64,000 nt of DNA, taken from assembly GCA_932294295.1 (NCBI GenBank), contig OW028585.1, positions 310,001 to 374,000 of the forward strand, read 5' to 3'. The notes beneath the pieces were generated by a model. The model saw only the letters and a program-made list of their open reading frames with translations, did no database searches and was not told the origin of the DNA. Positions 1 through 13,647 of the stretch are shown here, in pieces (position 1 is the stretch's first letter; each line of letters opens with the position of its first letter). The position numbers and the translations under genes are program-made. This stretch comes from Alitta virens. Taxonomy: Eukaryota; Annelida; Polychaeta; Phyllodocida; Nereididae.

Positions 1-458
1 CTGAATGGTCAGTCACATCACTGCTAGGTAGGGAGAGCTGTGAGCTCCTTGGCATGTTATCTGTTACTTGTTCACTGTTACCTTCGCAATTCATAGTATC
101 TTTAAAATAAACCAAATTCAAATTTGCTAACATTGGTGATAAAACCGTGGATTTCTGATACAGGATTCGACAAGGAAAATGTAGCCCTGGTTTTGCCTTC
201 ACAAATATTTAACCACTAAAACCAAACCAGGCTTTTCCATGTATTTATAAATAAAAGTTGATAAATTACAATTGAAATGTTGGTCAAATTGGTCTATGCA
301 ACTTTTACCCATTTTTTTAGTGAACGGCTGGAGTAAAGTAATATGATGAACGGAATGGGGCAGGTGGACCTACCAATGTAATACCAAGTACACCAACTGG
401 CCAAGTTAACAAGTTAGCTTAGATGGTCTTTATTTAAATGTGTGTATTAATTTTACAG

Positions 459-1594
459 CCTCTCTGGGTCCTTGTGGATTACGACAAGACAACTGCACCA
501 ATGGAGCTACATGCTTAGACCAGAAGTGGGGCTTGTTTGAATGCAGTGAGTAAAGAAACCAATAAAGTGTTGTCAAGATTCATGGATATATATAGGGGGA
601 AGGCAGGGAAAAATGGGCCCACTAACTTTGAACCCCTATAGCTTGTAAGGGTTTAAGCTTCAAACCACAAAATTGTTACAAAACTGTTAACGGCACAAAT
701 TTATCAGTTTAATGACGATTTAATGCATTCCCTCTTTTAGGATGACACAAATTTCAAATAATTAAAAAAGCTGTGTTGTCCCATTTTGTTAGAGGACAAA
801 ATGGGACACACATTGTTGGGCATCTTTAAGTGGGTGTAGAATCTATATTTAGGAGTTCTGCTTCATACCATGAACTAAAACCAGGATTGGGCTGCCAAGA
901 ATAAATCAGTAAAGGCTATGCATATAGAAACTGGTAGAAAATGGTAAATATTTTGAGAAAAAATTAATTTTTTCATGACATACTAACACGAAGTGTCAGC
1001 ATCATTCAAAATAACGGTCATGGAAGTCCTTGTGATGCCATTAGTTAATTGATACTATTAGCATCTGGTTGCAGTACCAAAAAATAAGAGAATTTTCACT
1101 GGCCGCATTTTTACCGATGGGCCTTTTTTGCCCACCTTCCCCTACATACATAAAATGCTGACAATAATTACAATCACAAGATCCATCAATTGAGATTGGC
1201 ATTATTTTTATTATTTTCTTCAGTTGTGCCAGAGCCTGCAGTTCCTTTCTACTTGGACGGAGACCTTAAATCTTGTCAATCGCCTTTTGGGGAGTACACA
1301 ACCAACTCAACCATCACATTCCCCATCCATGGCCGACCGCCTATCATGGTGTCAATCTTCGGAGAAAAACTAAAGTGCATCCCGCAAGAGGGCATTCTGG
1401 TCTCCATAGCAACTGAGTGCAACAATGGCTGCCACGATGAAGTGTGCATTCCGCTAGGGAGCAGCACCAATGCCTTGGATGACACGCTGTGCCAGTTCAA
1501 ATGTCCAACTGGGGTAAAAACTGACTATTTAGCTCTGCATATGATTCGGCCACTCAACCCCTCCCTTTTCTTGTGTGAAATTAAATTTGACTGA
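459..1594 (+). CDS. 3' end of a Cys-rich, probably secreted protein (partial; last two exons)
   Basis: I see two exons: 459-545, entered at phase 2 of a split codon after TTTTACAG and left at GTGAGT, and 1224-1594, entered after TTTCTTCAG and closed by TGA at 1592-1594. The phases agree (phase 1 at the junction). The first exon encodes a short segment with three to four cysteines (PCGLRQDNCTNGATC, then a closing FEC) that resembles an EGF-like or small disulfide module. The last exon encodes about 123 residues with eight cysteines and ends LFLCEIKFD, reminiscent of the end of fucolectin/discoidin-like folds, but that resemblance is weak and I do not assign a family. There is no membrane segment in the visible part, so it is either secreted or has its anchor upstream. 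The 5' exons are outside the window or undetected in 1-458. A candidate polyadenylation signal lies at 1830. Confidence 0.6.
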
Positions 1595-1829
1595 ACTGCT
1601 GAATAACTACTTCACGCCATAGTCACACCAAAATTATTCAGACACTTAAATTATGACTTTATGAAAATACACAACTTTCTATAACTTGTGAGCTACTTTG
1701 GCAAATACATTGAAATCACACCCACAGACAGCTACTGGCATATACATGAGAATGATACTATAGAATCCAATGGGTTAATAATGGACTTATTACGAATATT
1801 TAGTGTGTAATACCTGTCAGAAGACCCAG

Positions 1830-1835
1830 AATAAA
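1830..1835 (+). promoter_or_regulatory. Candidate polyadenylation signal AATAAA
   Basis: This is the first canonical AATAAA after the stop codon at 1594, which would give a 3'UTR of about 250 bases. It is supported only by position and hexamer; no cDNA evidence is available. Confidence 0.35.
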
Positions 1836-4557
1836 CATGCCCAAGTATGTTTCAAGTGTTGTCAGAGGAAAATAACCACAAATTTCTTCCACATCACGGA
1901 GATTATCAGCGAGGTGAGAGACAGCCGTTGGTTTACATTTTTCCACTGGCCATTAGCGAGTATTTCGGTTCATTTCCGATTTTCGGGAATAGTTCAGGAC
2001 TTAGTGTCACAACATTTACAATTATTGGTTGTTCTGCAATATTTAACGAGTAATCCACCTTTGTTATGATGAGGCCCTATTCATTACTATGGCACTTGAT
2101 CCGGCTTTGGTTCCGGAAGCAGCCATTTTATGCTCACTCACGCTGGAGAGTCAGCATCTGCATGTACACCCTATTGCCCCATCTTAAGTGACGCCAAACC
2201 TAGGTCTAGCCTAGTGTTGTTATGACTATTAATACGTTTTCAGTTATGTAACAGTGCATTAAAGAAGCACTAAAAGTCCATCTCTTTGGTCGTATCTTTT
2301 ATTCCCCAGGATGAGACCCTGAAAGTGGCAATAATCAGGGTTTATGAAATGCAATTATTTCCAGTAAAACTTCTAATTCCGTCCAAACCTTGGGTTAGAG
2401 CAGTAGTATAATAATGACAATTTCATAAAAAGAACAGCCAGAGCATTTGACATGTGCTCTGGTTGCTAATCTTGTTGCATGTGGCAAGCTAGATCAGCAA
2501 ACACAGTTCTGTAGCCTTGCTATTCTTTTTTGGTAGAAATACGATCACGACGTTTTACTGAATTTTCCTCACTTACTTGGTGTGAATCGATTATAAAAAT
2601 GTTTCTATTGCTTGTTTCTTCATGTTGATGGCTCTGATTGTCTTTTAAGTCACTTAAATTAGCAAAATAAGTGGCGAATCGACGATCAAAACAGTGCGTT
2701 CGTCAGTATTGTGTGACATCATCACTTTGCTTGAGGCCCCAAATGGGGGGGTCGTGTGTTAATTATTTCTGGCGGGAATGCGCAATGCCACGATCAGAGA
2801 AGCAGATCGATGCTTACAAAATTATGCATCTAGGAATTGTTCCTAATGTTTTGAAGGCTGGTCATTGCAAATAAAAATTGTTTTGATAATTGTTGACTAT
2901 TGATCTAATATAAGCTGACTGAGCTTCGGATCCACTGATAGCTGAACACAGTCAGTTCGTTTCTATGCTTGTTGAACTTTTTTTCAACTATTCATGATTT
3001 TTTGATATTATTTTTTTTTTTCATATTATTTTCTATTTAATTATATTTTAAGTAAATCATTGGGGATATGTTTAAACCCCATTGTTAAGCTGGGAATAAT
3101 TTCTCTAAATGCTGAAAGTTATATGAGTAGGTCATTGAATTTGGTCAGGATCTCGAGTTGGAGCTGGACTTATTGTCATGTTTATCTTAATTAGTATAAT
3201 TCATATCCCCCATCTTTAAAAAAATCCTGCCCCAAGTTAAACATTTTAATATAGACCTTTATAAACTATTTAATGGGGGGGGGGGGGGGCACGCACTAAG
3301 AATTGTACTGCAATATAATTTTGCAATGGACCACAGTATAGATACTAATTAAGGAAATACCAAGCCATATAATCTCATTATTACATCTGCCTCTGGCAGC
3401 TGGTCATATAAGCTGAGACATTGACATTTACCTGTAGACCCATTACAAGTCAAAATAAAGTTTGAGTCGGCCACAGCTTTTTCCCTTTCTGAAATTTAGA
3501 CCCTCTAAATCACTCCTTCCCTTTCACTAGTTTTAAAAACCTTTTGACAGTACGGCTACTGTTAACTAGGGTTAATTCTGTTACATGTAATAGTGCATGT
3601 GTGAATTGCAATTAATATGGGGCTGAGTTCACATCAGGGTTGGGTCAATAAACCTTTGTGTAAATATTATGTTGAAAAAATAAATAAATAAAGCTAAAAC
3701 AATGCACAGATGAGAAAAAATGTATTTTATCTATAAATATCATACCTTTGTGAAAAAACTGATAATAATAAATAAATAAATTTGATATAATAATATTTGT
3801 TTTATGTAAATCAAGTTTAAACTTAATTTCAAAGGCAGTACATATTTTGTATATTTAATCAATTGGGTTAGTGCAAAGTGTTAATTCAATGATTTATGAT
3901 TTATGATGCATAAAACAAGTTGCCTTTTAAAATGCAAGCATTGGCATTTATGTTTTGTGCAGAAGTATGTGGGATGTCTAAAGGTGATCAGGTGGTTAAG
4001 CATAATTTCTGTGTGAACACATAGGGCCAATGTCAATCGTGTCAAACGCTTTCTGGAATTAAAGCACATCTAAATAAAACTTTATCAAGTTAATAACATT
4101 TGGCCAATGGCTGGTCAGCCCTCTGTCAGAATTGGCAAAATGACATATCAGCCTTATTTCATTCTAACATAGGCCAATATCAAATGGGCCTTTTTTTTGG
4201 CCCACTGTCCGACTGGCTCACCCTTGTCAAAATGACATATCCACAAAATAAAAAATCAATTCAATTAACAGCTGATTAATTAATGGTATACTTCTAAAAG
4301 TTTGGTTGTTAAAAAAGCCAATGGATTTTGCCTTGCGGGTTTTCTTAGTTTGTCAGAATTGCTCAAATTTGAATTATCAAGATAATGGTTTGTAGGAGGA
4401 TGCCCTTGCATCAGCTGCAGGTAAAATCAAAACCATGCAGGGTGAATTCTTGCTAAGTCAATGTCCATAATGTCAATGATCTGTGTGACCCCTTTGTTTT
4501 GTTTTCTCTTTTATTTCCTACTTTTTTTCTTTCTTACGTATAACTAATTCAGAATCT

Positions 4558-4740
4558 ACAGTAGTCTGTCAGTTCAGCAAAGTCAGTCAGTTCAGCCCAA
4601 TCAGTCAGTACAGCCAAGTTAGGTTCAGTCAAGTTAATTCAGTCATATATTCAGACAGTTCAGTCAGTTTAATCAGTCAGTTAAGCTCATCCGTTCAGTC
4701 AGTCAGTTCAGTCAAGTCTGTCTGTCAGTCAGTCAGCACA
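4558..4740. repeat. Degenerate CAGT/TCAGT microsatellite-like tract
   Basis: About 180 bases are dominated by GTCAGTTCAG, AGTCAGTCAG and TCAGTCAAGT words with many interruptions, which is consistent with an old, decayed tetranucleotide or pentanucleotide array. Nothing coding is seen. Confidence 0.7.
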
Positions 4741-5359
4741 ACAGAACATGCCAGCTGACAACTAGTCCGTCATTTAGGCAGCCAGACAGTGGTTTTATTC
4801 TTGTACCTTAAATATCACTTGCAAATAGTAGATTCAGTGACGTAAACCTCAGGGTTGTCATCAGTATTTCTTTCTCAATAAATTATGTATTAGTGTATTT
4901 TTTCCATTGTGTTGCTTTAAATGGACATGGATGATAAGACAGTTGCAAATGAACTATTTAGGAAAAAACCGCATTGTTCTATCATGTATAGAAGCCAAGT
5001 AATTGCAAGTTGAAGTTTTGCAGTCCTCCAACATCTTCAGGTGAGTTAAAGATGAACCTCTTTAGTTAAAGAAAGTCAGGTGAGAAGGCCAAGGGAAAAA
5101 ATGAGCAGTTTCTGAATATAGGCCAAGGCCAATGGTCTAGGCCAAGGCAAAAAGTGTTTCTCACTGAAGTGTAAACTAAATATAAGGAGTCACTTGTGTG
5201 CTTGTGTCATGTTATTAGCTAAACAGTAAAATAATGATGAATTCCAGGTGTCTAGAAGGAAGAAATTAAATCATTGTTAAATAGTGTTAATTAAAAATAC
5301 AGCATATTCCTGAGCACCTTCTTTAAGTATTGTTTTATATTTATAATTTCCCTGTCTTT

Positions 5360-5540
5360 AACTGTCATTGTGGTCTGATGAACATGAATAGCCTTTATAC
5401 TGTGAATGAATATTTATGGCATATACACTGCCAAAATATTCATTCACAGTATTCAAAGCCTATTCAGTGGCCTAGCCTTAAAAACCACAACTCTAAGTAT
5501 ATTAAAAACAATTGTTGTAAGTTCATCATTGACAGTGTTC
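5360..5540. repeat. Palindromic (MITE-like) element
   Basis: The inner arms ACTGTGAATGAATATTT at 5399-5415 and its exact reverse complement at 5434-5450 are separated by 18 bases. Symmetry continues outward imperfectly: GCCTTTAT against AAAGCC, and CTGTCATTG...GATGAAC near 5363-5382 against GTTCATCATTGACAG at 5521-5535. This layout is typical of a non-autonomous DNA transposon with long terminal inverted repeats. No second copy is obvious in the window. Confidence 0.55.
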
Positions 5541-5700
5541 TAACACGGACATGGGGACAGCCATCTAAAGCCATCTAATAATTGTCAATTGCCTTTTATT
5601 TGCTGTGTAATTGTAACTAAACCTCTGGTATTAATTGGCAAGCTGGCCATTGACAGACTTTCTTGTTCGTTCACTTGCGCTTGAAATGATCAGCATGTAA

Positions 5701-5762
5701 TTCTGAATTTTAAAGTTAAATTTGGCTTTAATTCTGAATTTTTAAGTTAAATTTGGCTTTAA
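5701..5762. repeat. 30 bp direct duplication
   Basis: The words TTCTGAATTTTAAAGTTAAA plus TTTGGCTTTAA occur twice back to back with one base change. This is a recent local tandem duplication with no coding content. Confidence 0.75.
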
Positions 5763-8700
5763 AATGCAATATTTAGTCTTTGAAGGGGGCGGAGCCATGC
5801 AGCGTGGCCATCCCCCAACCCTGTGCTTTGTATGCAATGAGCCGTGACAATGACTGAGGTAATAAAAAGTAAATTTTATCACTGACATCACTGACATACT
5901 TTTCCATGATATAGTTGTGAAATATGGATTGATATATGGTTACACATATATGATACAGCATGAATATATGCAGTCCTTGCATTTTAGACAGTGCAATTGT
6001 TTTGCCTTTAAAGTCTTGTCTTAATCGATAAGACTGTTATTTCAATGGAAATTGATCTGAAGAGATCTGCAGCTTTGCTTTTTGGCAGAACCTTATTATC
6101 CATTTTTGGCCTGAGTAGATCAGCCACCTTTATTTGGTATGCAATTAGCACATATTAATCATGTGGCTATTTTTTTTTTTTTTTAACAAAATAAATTGTT
6201 CACTGTTGGTCATATTTCAGTACAGGAATTTTCCTGGCATTTGGGAAATATGAGTAAATGATATCTTCCAGTTTTGACAAGGGTGGCTGGCATATGTCAT
6301 CATGCTGATGTGACAAACTTGGTTTAGCTTTGAGATTTAAGTCTATTATAATACATATCTGAGGATTAGTTTATTACATTGAATTGCATTGCATTGAATT
6401 GCATTGTGAAAACATGGAGAAATGGCTTGTGAGCCACATTGTGAGTTATATCTCTGGCATGAATTTATTTTGAATATGTGAGGTGTGGATGACAGATATA
6501 TATTAACATGGGTAAATATGCAGAAATAATGTGGCATTCTTCTGAAGTTATTCAGTTGCATTTATTGGTCAGCTGTCATGACTAGACTGCTTGATAAACA
6601 ATTAGACTTGATTGTCTGTTCAGTTGAAGTTGCTACATTTAGTTGATGTTTTGACCGAGCCGCATTGACATCGCTACTATGCTTCTGAATTTTTGGTACT
6701 GGTTGCAGATCAGCTGTCATCACTAGTTTTCAAGTATATAAATACATTAATTTACATGACTAGTTCTGGCAATATTTGGTCAATAAATTACAGAATCAGT
6801 TTTCAAGACCTGTTCTCAAAATTAAATTTTATGCCACATGTTTATTTCTGAGATTTGATTTATGGTGCTATTTTGGTGCTCATATATACCTCATAGACAT
6901 CATCATGTTTATGTTTTATTGTGGTTATTGCAGTTCAGTGTACTGCATTACAGGAATATTTCCGTGGTTTATTTTCACTGCTCATTTGTGCTTGGCTCAG
7001 TGGTTTGAGAGTCTGACTCTGAGGTGCAGGTTTTGGATTTACAAAAATGTATGACTAAAAAAAATAATAAAAATTTGATAATAAATAACATTAATTGTGA
7101 CCTATCATAATCTGTCAGCATATTTCTCATCATATCTCAACGGATTCTGGAAAGCTACAAATTTTAAAATTAAGGGTCACATGTAAAGTCCAATCAGCTG
7201 ATAATTGCAAATTTGTAACTCACATACTTACACCTTTATGATTTAATTTAATTGTTTACACTACACTACCATTCAAAATAAAGATCCACCTTTTTTTTTT
7301 AATTATCTTTTGCTACACTTGGTCCATGTCTTTCCAGAGTATTACTTTAAATTTTTGTATGATAAATGCAGTCATACAATTTTTCACTGCGCAGCATTGC
7401 GTAAAAAATATAAATAAGTATACCATGTTTGGTATCATTTTGCATGTATTTTTATGACAAATGGTAAGGTGATGTTTAATAATTACTATCTACATGTTCC
7501 ATGAAAATTAATACTTGAACTACACTGTTTTAACAACACTTAAATGGATCCATATGTTACCCAGCTGTAACTGGCCATGCTTGGCTGATCGCAAGGCCTA
7601 GGCTCAGGTGAGGGAAGGGGGCACTCCAAAATTTCTCAATTCTATTACTTGTATTTTAGACCATATAAACATTAGCACAAAATGGACAGAAATGTTGCTA
7701 ATAAACCCAACTTTCTGTATATTACATTTAAGTTTCCTGTCTTTACAATGATAATTTTTGGCTCTATGAAATGATAATTAAATATATACATGCATAATAT
7801 GCATTATTAAGCATGGCAAGTCTGAAGTGTTTATATTATGAATCATAAAGTCGTCTAAACGAATCTGTTGAATCCTCACATTTGAAATAAAATTAAAAAA
7901 TTTCCTACCTGACCAAACACGCTTTCGTTTTTTGCGAACCCCCCCCCCCCCCCCCCCAAATAAATAGCACTTTTCATGCGCTGGATGCGATATGGTTATT
8001 TTGATTGCTTGATCAAGCTGGCAGCTAATACCATTCAAGAATTATTACTATATGACGGAGTGTGACTCCAATGTGCCATCGAAGCACATCGCGAGTCATA
8101 AGGCTTAGTTCACACAATTCTGGCGGGAATTACGTCATTGCTTGCCCCCATCAGGACCTCATGAGCCCTTATGACGTCACTCAATATCATGTGTGCGCAT
8201 CAAAACAACGGCGGCCATAACTTTTCCTCTCACCGCTTCGAAGTTTCCTCTGCATTTTACAGTTATGTCACGGAGCTGATTTGACCTTTTAATGGCTTAA
8301 AAGATAGATGAAGCAATTGCGGATTCAATGAGGTATGCTGAATGTTGCCGATCATTGGTATAAAGTCTTCAGATTGTGCTGAACGGCTGAACGATTTCTT
8401 CTACCAAGAAAAGATAGGAAGGAAATTGGACTGTGTTATTGGACTAGTGGCAAGCTTGATAAAGATCAAGCGCCATCTAGCATGATATCAGGTGCTGCCC
8501 TCTTACCGATAGGTGCTAACCTAAGTAAGTGCTGACCCCTGTTACATCTACAATTCAGCAACATAATCAAGATTTTATCATTTAAGGTCAACCTTATTTA
8601 CCCACGCTTAAAGGACTAATTAGCAGCTTATTCTATTTTTTGTTTTGCATCCTGGCCCTTTAGATAGTAAACAAACGGCGAGTCACTGGCTGGCAGTATT

Positions 8701-8964
8701 GTGACGTCACAAAGCTTTTAGTTACCATCAATACTACCAGGGGGCGTGACGATGCAATGGTTGTCTCAACCTTTTAAGGCCATTGCTATCATACCTGCTT
8801 TAATAATGTCTTTGTTATAGCACCAGGTTTCATTGGCTGGTATAAAAGCCAAAAACAATGGCATTGTATAACTAACTAGACTTTCGTCACAATCATACTG
8901 ATGATGAACAAGAAAGTAACCTACAATCAAATTTATGAATAATGATGAACATCTTTCAAAATGA

Positions 8965-9425
8965 GTGAGACATTATATACATTTATTTATTTCATACTCA
9001 TTGTTAAAAAGTTTACAATGGTATAGTGACATATTACATTATAAATTAACACAAAATAATATAGAAATTACAAAAAATAAAGTCTGAATCGAACTCTTGT
9101 AAGCGAGTTATTCTGCATAATTTCATTACAAGTTTCATCCAATATGACTTGTTGATATGTAAATGAAGGATTGTGATGATTAATCTTGGAATGCAGATAT
9201 TTGACAGAGGAGGAGCATCTTAATTAATTCCTTGGTGAAATAAAATGAACTAGCATTTGAATAGAATAATAGAATATCTTTGAATGTATGAATGTCTGTG
9301 ATATGATTAGGGAGCTCATTTTAGATGGAGAGCTCATGTAACTACTGCGTGCTGTCAGTCTGAATGCAGACCAGGCCGTGTCGTAGACGAGGATACGCTG
9401 TGGAAGTAGGTCAATCACGCCCGTT
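8965..9425 (-). mobile_element. Probable degraded LINE 3' end
   Basis: On the minus strand an open frame (9224-9418) ends in a Tyr/Phe/His-rich stretch and is followed by an AT-rich 3' region that finishes in GTATGAAATAAATAAATG at about 8980. This combination of a C-terminal coding scrap, an A-rich trailer and a simple tail is how 5'-truncated non-LTR elements look. No reverse-transcriptase motif is visible, so the call is tentative. It sits about 460 bases beyond the SLC5 stop codon and could instead be part of that gene's 3'UTR. Confidence 0.3.
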
Positions 9426-9884
9426 TACTTAGAGGCGAACAAAATAGTTCTTTAAAATCTATCCCAAACGACGTTGGATCGGCGTATGGTACAGGGACGT
9501 TGTATTGAATTCTTATGATTAATATACACCTTTCTAAACTGTCAAATTTGTTGCTCCCCCATTAGGATCCTTACACCCCCGATTTCCCCAAGACCCTCTC
9601 CTGTGTAGAGGCCTGATCGAGGGTCTTCCGTCAAGACTGGCATGCTATGCTAACAAAATAATGATACTCATTTTTTGCGTATTTTGCTATAACCCTTATA
9701 GTACACAAGGCCTACAATCAGATTGGTATTTACATTAATAACCCACCATTTGTAAGCCAGATTTTAGGCATATCCCTTTTACTTTCCCCCAAAATAAGAT
9801 AATACTTTTAGGCTTTTTGTCCTGTTTTACCAACAATTATAAATACTGATTTACAATCCAAACTAGACAACTATTACAGTTTAA

Positions 9885-11246
9885 TCAGAACTCTGTATTT
9901 TCCAATGTTTCTTCGCCCACATAACCTTCGTTTGCATAAATGTAGGACGGCGGAGGTGAATCCCTTTTCCGAACTTCTGTTGTGTAAATATTGCTTTGAT
10001 TAAACCCTGAATCTTTTTCTACTTCTTGCGGCTTCATTTGCGTGCCAGTTGGCGCTGTCTCGCCATCAATCCCTTCGTTTCCTATTTCTTGCGATTTCAT
10101 GTACATATCTGCAGGTGATGATTCCTCGTCTATCTCTTCTTCATCCTGAGGAAAATAAATGACAAGAATTCATTATGTACAGCTTGATTATAATGTTTGA
10201 GAAGTTTTCCATTTTAAGCAAGAATTTGTAAGAATTTTATACTACTAGGACAAAATATGGCCCCCACATTCAGACCAGACTGACAAAATTGAGTTCATAA
10301 CAATATGCTATTTCCATAGAAGTAATGTACAGTACACAATAGTTCATTTGTAGAAATGTAACTTCAAGATGAGTAATCAATGCTTCTTGATCTCTGTTGT
10401 TTATTCGTCAGTAATACATATATTAATCATATTTACAACCTGCTCATAATTGAAACATCAGCAATCATAATACAACTCCATCAATTTACCATAGGCACTC
10501 CATCTGCATTGACATAAATTCCATCTTCGTTTATCTTAACCTCATCAAAAGGAATCCCACACCACAGGCGTCTTCTCCAACTTTTAGGGAGACAGCACAT
10601 GACCTTGTCAAACACCGGGATGATCAGACGAGGATCACTTTCTCCGATCACCTCTGGTCCAGCTACTCTTTCTGAAAGTTAAAGTTCCATGGAACTGAGT
10701 GGGTAAATCCATGATTCTCAGGAAATTGAGATTTTAATGCATTATTTGATAGACGTGCCATTGTACTTGAACGAAAGCTGATGTAATATTGACAACATAC
10801 TTTATGTTAACATAGTAAGACAGACATAATATTCAGTAAATACTATATCACACAATGCAACACACATTTTAGTAGGAATGCACAAAATCCAAGTATTGGC
10901 ATAAATGCGGATACTCAGCAAGCTGTTTATAATCCACAATATACTGGACAGACAGTAAAAAAGATGTCATAAACAATAACATACATTTTTTAGATTAATT
11001 AGAAATTGTTTAATGACTTACTGGTGATTAACGAGACAAAAAAACCGACAACGATGCAAGTGACTGTTCCGATGCTGGCGTAGAATTGAAAGGAGACTCT
11101 AAATAGAGCGTTAACATCTGGCCTGCAAATAGATGGATAGATGGATAGATAAGATAGATGGATGGGTGGATAGATAGATGGATAGATGGATAGATAGATA
11201 AGATAGATGGACGGGTGGATAGATAGATAAGATAGATGGATGGGTG

Positions 11247-11299
<53 letters not shown>

Positions 11300-11404
11300 G
11301 ATGGATGGATGGGTTGATAGATAGATGGATAGATAGATAGATAAGATAGATGGATGGGTGGATAGATAGATGGATAGATAGATAGATAAGATAGATGGAT
11401 GGTG

Positions 11405-11437
<33 letters not shown>

Positions 11438-11670
11438 GATAGATAAGATAGATAAGATAGATGGATAAGATAGATGGATGGGTGGATAGATAGATGGATG
11501 GATAGATTGATAGATAGATAGATAGATAAGATAGATGGATGGGTGGGTGGATAGATAGATAGATAGATAGATATATAGATAGATAAGATAGATGGATGGG
11601 TGGATAGAAAGATGGATAGATAGATAGATATATAGATAGATAATAGATAGATAAGATGGATGGATGGGTT

Positions 11671-11722
<52 letters not shown>

Positions 11723-12152
11723 TATAGATAGATAAGATGGATGGATGGATGGATGGATAGATAGAGATAGATGGATAGATAGATAGATAGACAAGATAGA
11801 TAGATAAATAGATAAGATAGATGGATGGGTGGATAGATAGATGGATAGATAGATAGATAGATAGATAAGATAGATAGATAAGATGGATGGATGGGTTGAT
11901 AGATAGATGGATAGATAGATAGAGAGATAGATAGATAGATAGATAGATAGATAAGATGGATGGATGGGTGGATAGATAGAGATAGATTGATAGATAGATA
12001 GATAGATAAGATAGATAGATGGATAGATACATAGATAGATAGATAGATAGATAAGATAGATGGATGGGTGGATAGATAGATGGATAGATGGATAGATAGA
12101 TAAGTTAGATGGATGGATAGATGGATAGATAGATAAGATAGATGGATGGGTG

Positions 12153-12185
<33 letters not shown>

Positions 12186-12587
12186 GATAGATGGATGGAT
12201 GGGTGGATAGATAGATGGATAGATAAGATGGATAGATAAGATAGATGGATGGATGGGTGGATAGATAGATGATAGATGGATAGATAGATAGATAGATAGA
12301 TAAGATAGATAGATAAGATGGATGGATGGGTTGATAGATAGATGGATAGATAGATAGAGAGATAGATAGATAGATAGATAGATAGATAAGATGGATGGAT
12401 GGGTGGATAGATAGAGATAGATTGATAGATAGATAGATAGATAAGATAGATAGATGGATAGATACATAGATAGATAGATAGATAGATAAGATAGATGGAT
12501 GGGTGGATAGATAGATGGATAGATGGATAGATAGATAAGTTAGATGGATGGATAGATGGATAGATAGATAAGATAGATGGATGGGTG

Positions 12588-12620
<33 letters not shown>

Positions 12621-13167
12621 GATAGATGGATGGATGGGTGGATAGATAGATGGATGGATAGATTGATAGATAGATAGATAGATAAGATAGATGGATTGGT
12701 AGATAGATAGATGGATAGATAGATAGATAGATAGATATATAGATAGATAAGATGGATGGATGGATGGATGGATAGATAGAGATAGATGGATAGATAGATA
12801 GATAGACAAGATAGATAGATAAATAGATAAGATAGATGGATGGGTGGATAGATAGATGGATAGATAGATAGATAGATAGATAAGATAGATAGATAAGATG
12901 GATGGATGGGTTGATAGATAGATGGATAGATAGATAGAGAGATAGATAGATAGATAGATAGATAGATAAGATGGATGGATGGGTGGATAGATAGAGATAG
13001 ATTGATAGATAGATAGATAGATAAGATAGATAGATGGATAGATACATAGATAGATAGATAGATAGATAAGATAGATGGATGGGTGGATAGATAGATGGAT
13101 AGATGGATAGATAGATAAGTTAGATGGATGGATAGATGGATAGATAGATAAGATAGATGGATGGGTG

Positions 13168-13200
<33 letters not shown>

Positions 13201-13293
13201 GATAGATGGATGGATGGGTGGATAGATAGATGGATAGATAAGATGGATAGATAAGATAGATGGATGGATGGGTGGATAGATAGATGATAGATG

Positions 13294-13330
<37 letters not shown>

Positions 13331-13614
13331 GATAGATAGATAAGATGGATGGATGGGTTGATAGATAGATGGATAGATAGATAGAGAGATAGATAGATAG
13401 ATAGATAGATAGATAAGATGGATGGATGGGTGGATAGATAGAGATAGATTGATAGATAGATAGATAGATAAGATAGATAGATGGATAGATACATAGATAG
13501 ATAGATAGATAGATAAGATAGATGGATGGGTGGATAGATAGATGGATAGATGGATAGATAGATAAGTTAGATGGATGGATAGATGGATAGATAGATAAGA
13601 TAGATGGATGGGTG

Positions 13615-13647
<33 letters not shown>

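Larger units (their letters stand above)
1595..9884. other. Intergenic tract between the Cys-rich gene and the SLC5 gene
   Basis: No spliced gene is visible on either strand; short open frames here lack family resemblance and splice signals. The tract holds a G15 run at 3275-3289, a degenerate CAGT-type microsatellite at about 4558-4740, a palindromic element at 5360-5540, a 30 bp direct duplication at 5701-5762, a C run at 7939-7957, a CpG-richer patch with two perfect CRE sites at 8100-8720, and a probable LINE 3' end at 8965-9425. The motif TCTGGCGGGAAT occurs twice (about 2768 and 8123). Confidence 0.6.

Noticed and set aside
1803..2069. Cys-rich frame starting MCNTCQKTQ, possibly a zinc-binding protein
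   Set aside because: Only the first 20 residues look Cys-rich, the rest is unlike any domain, and there are no splice or start signals.
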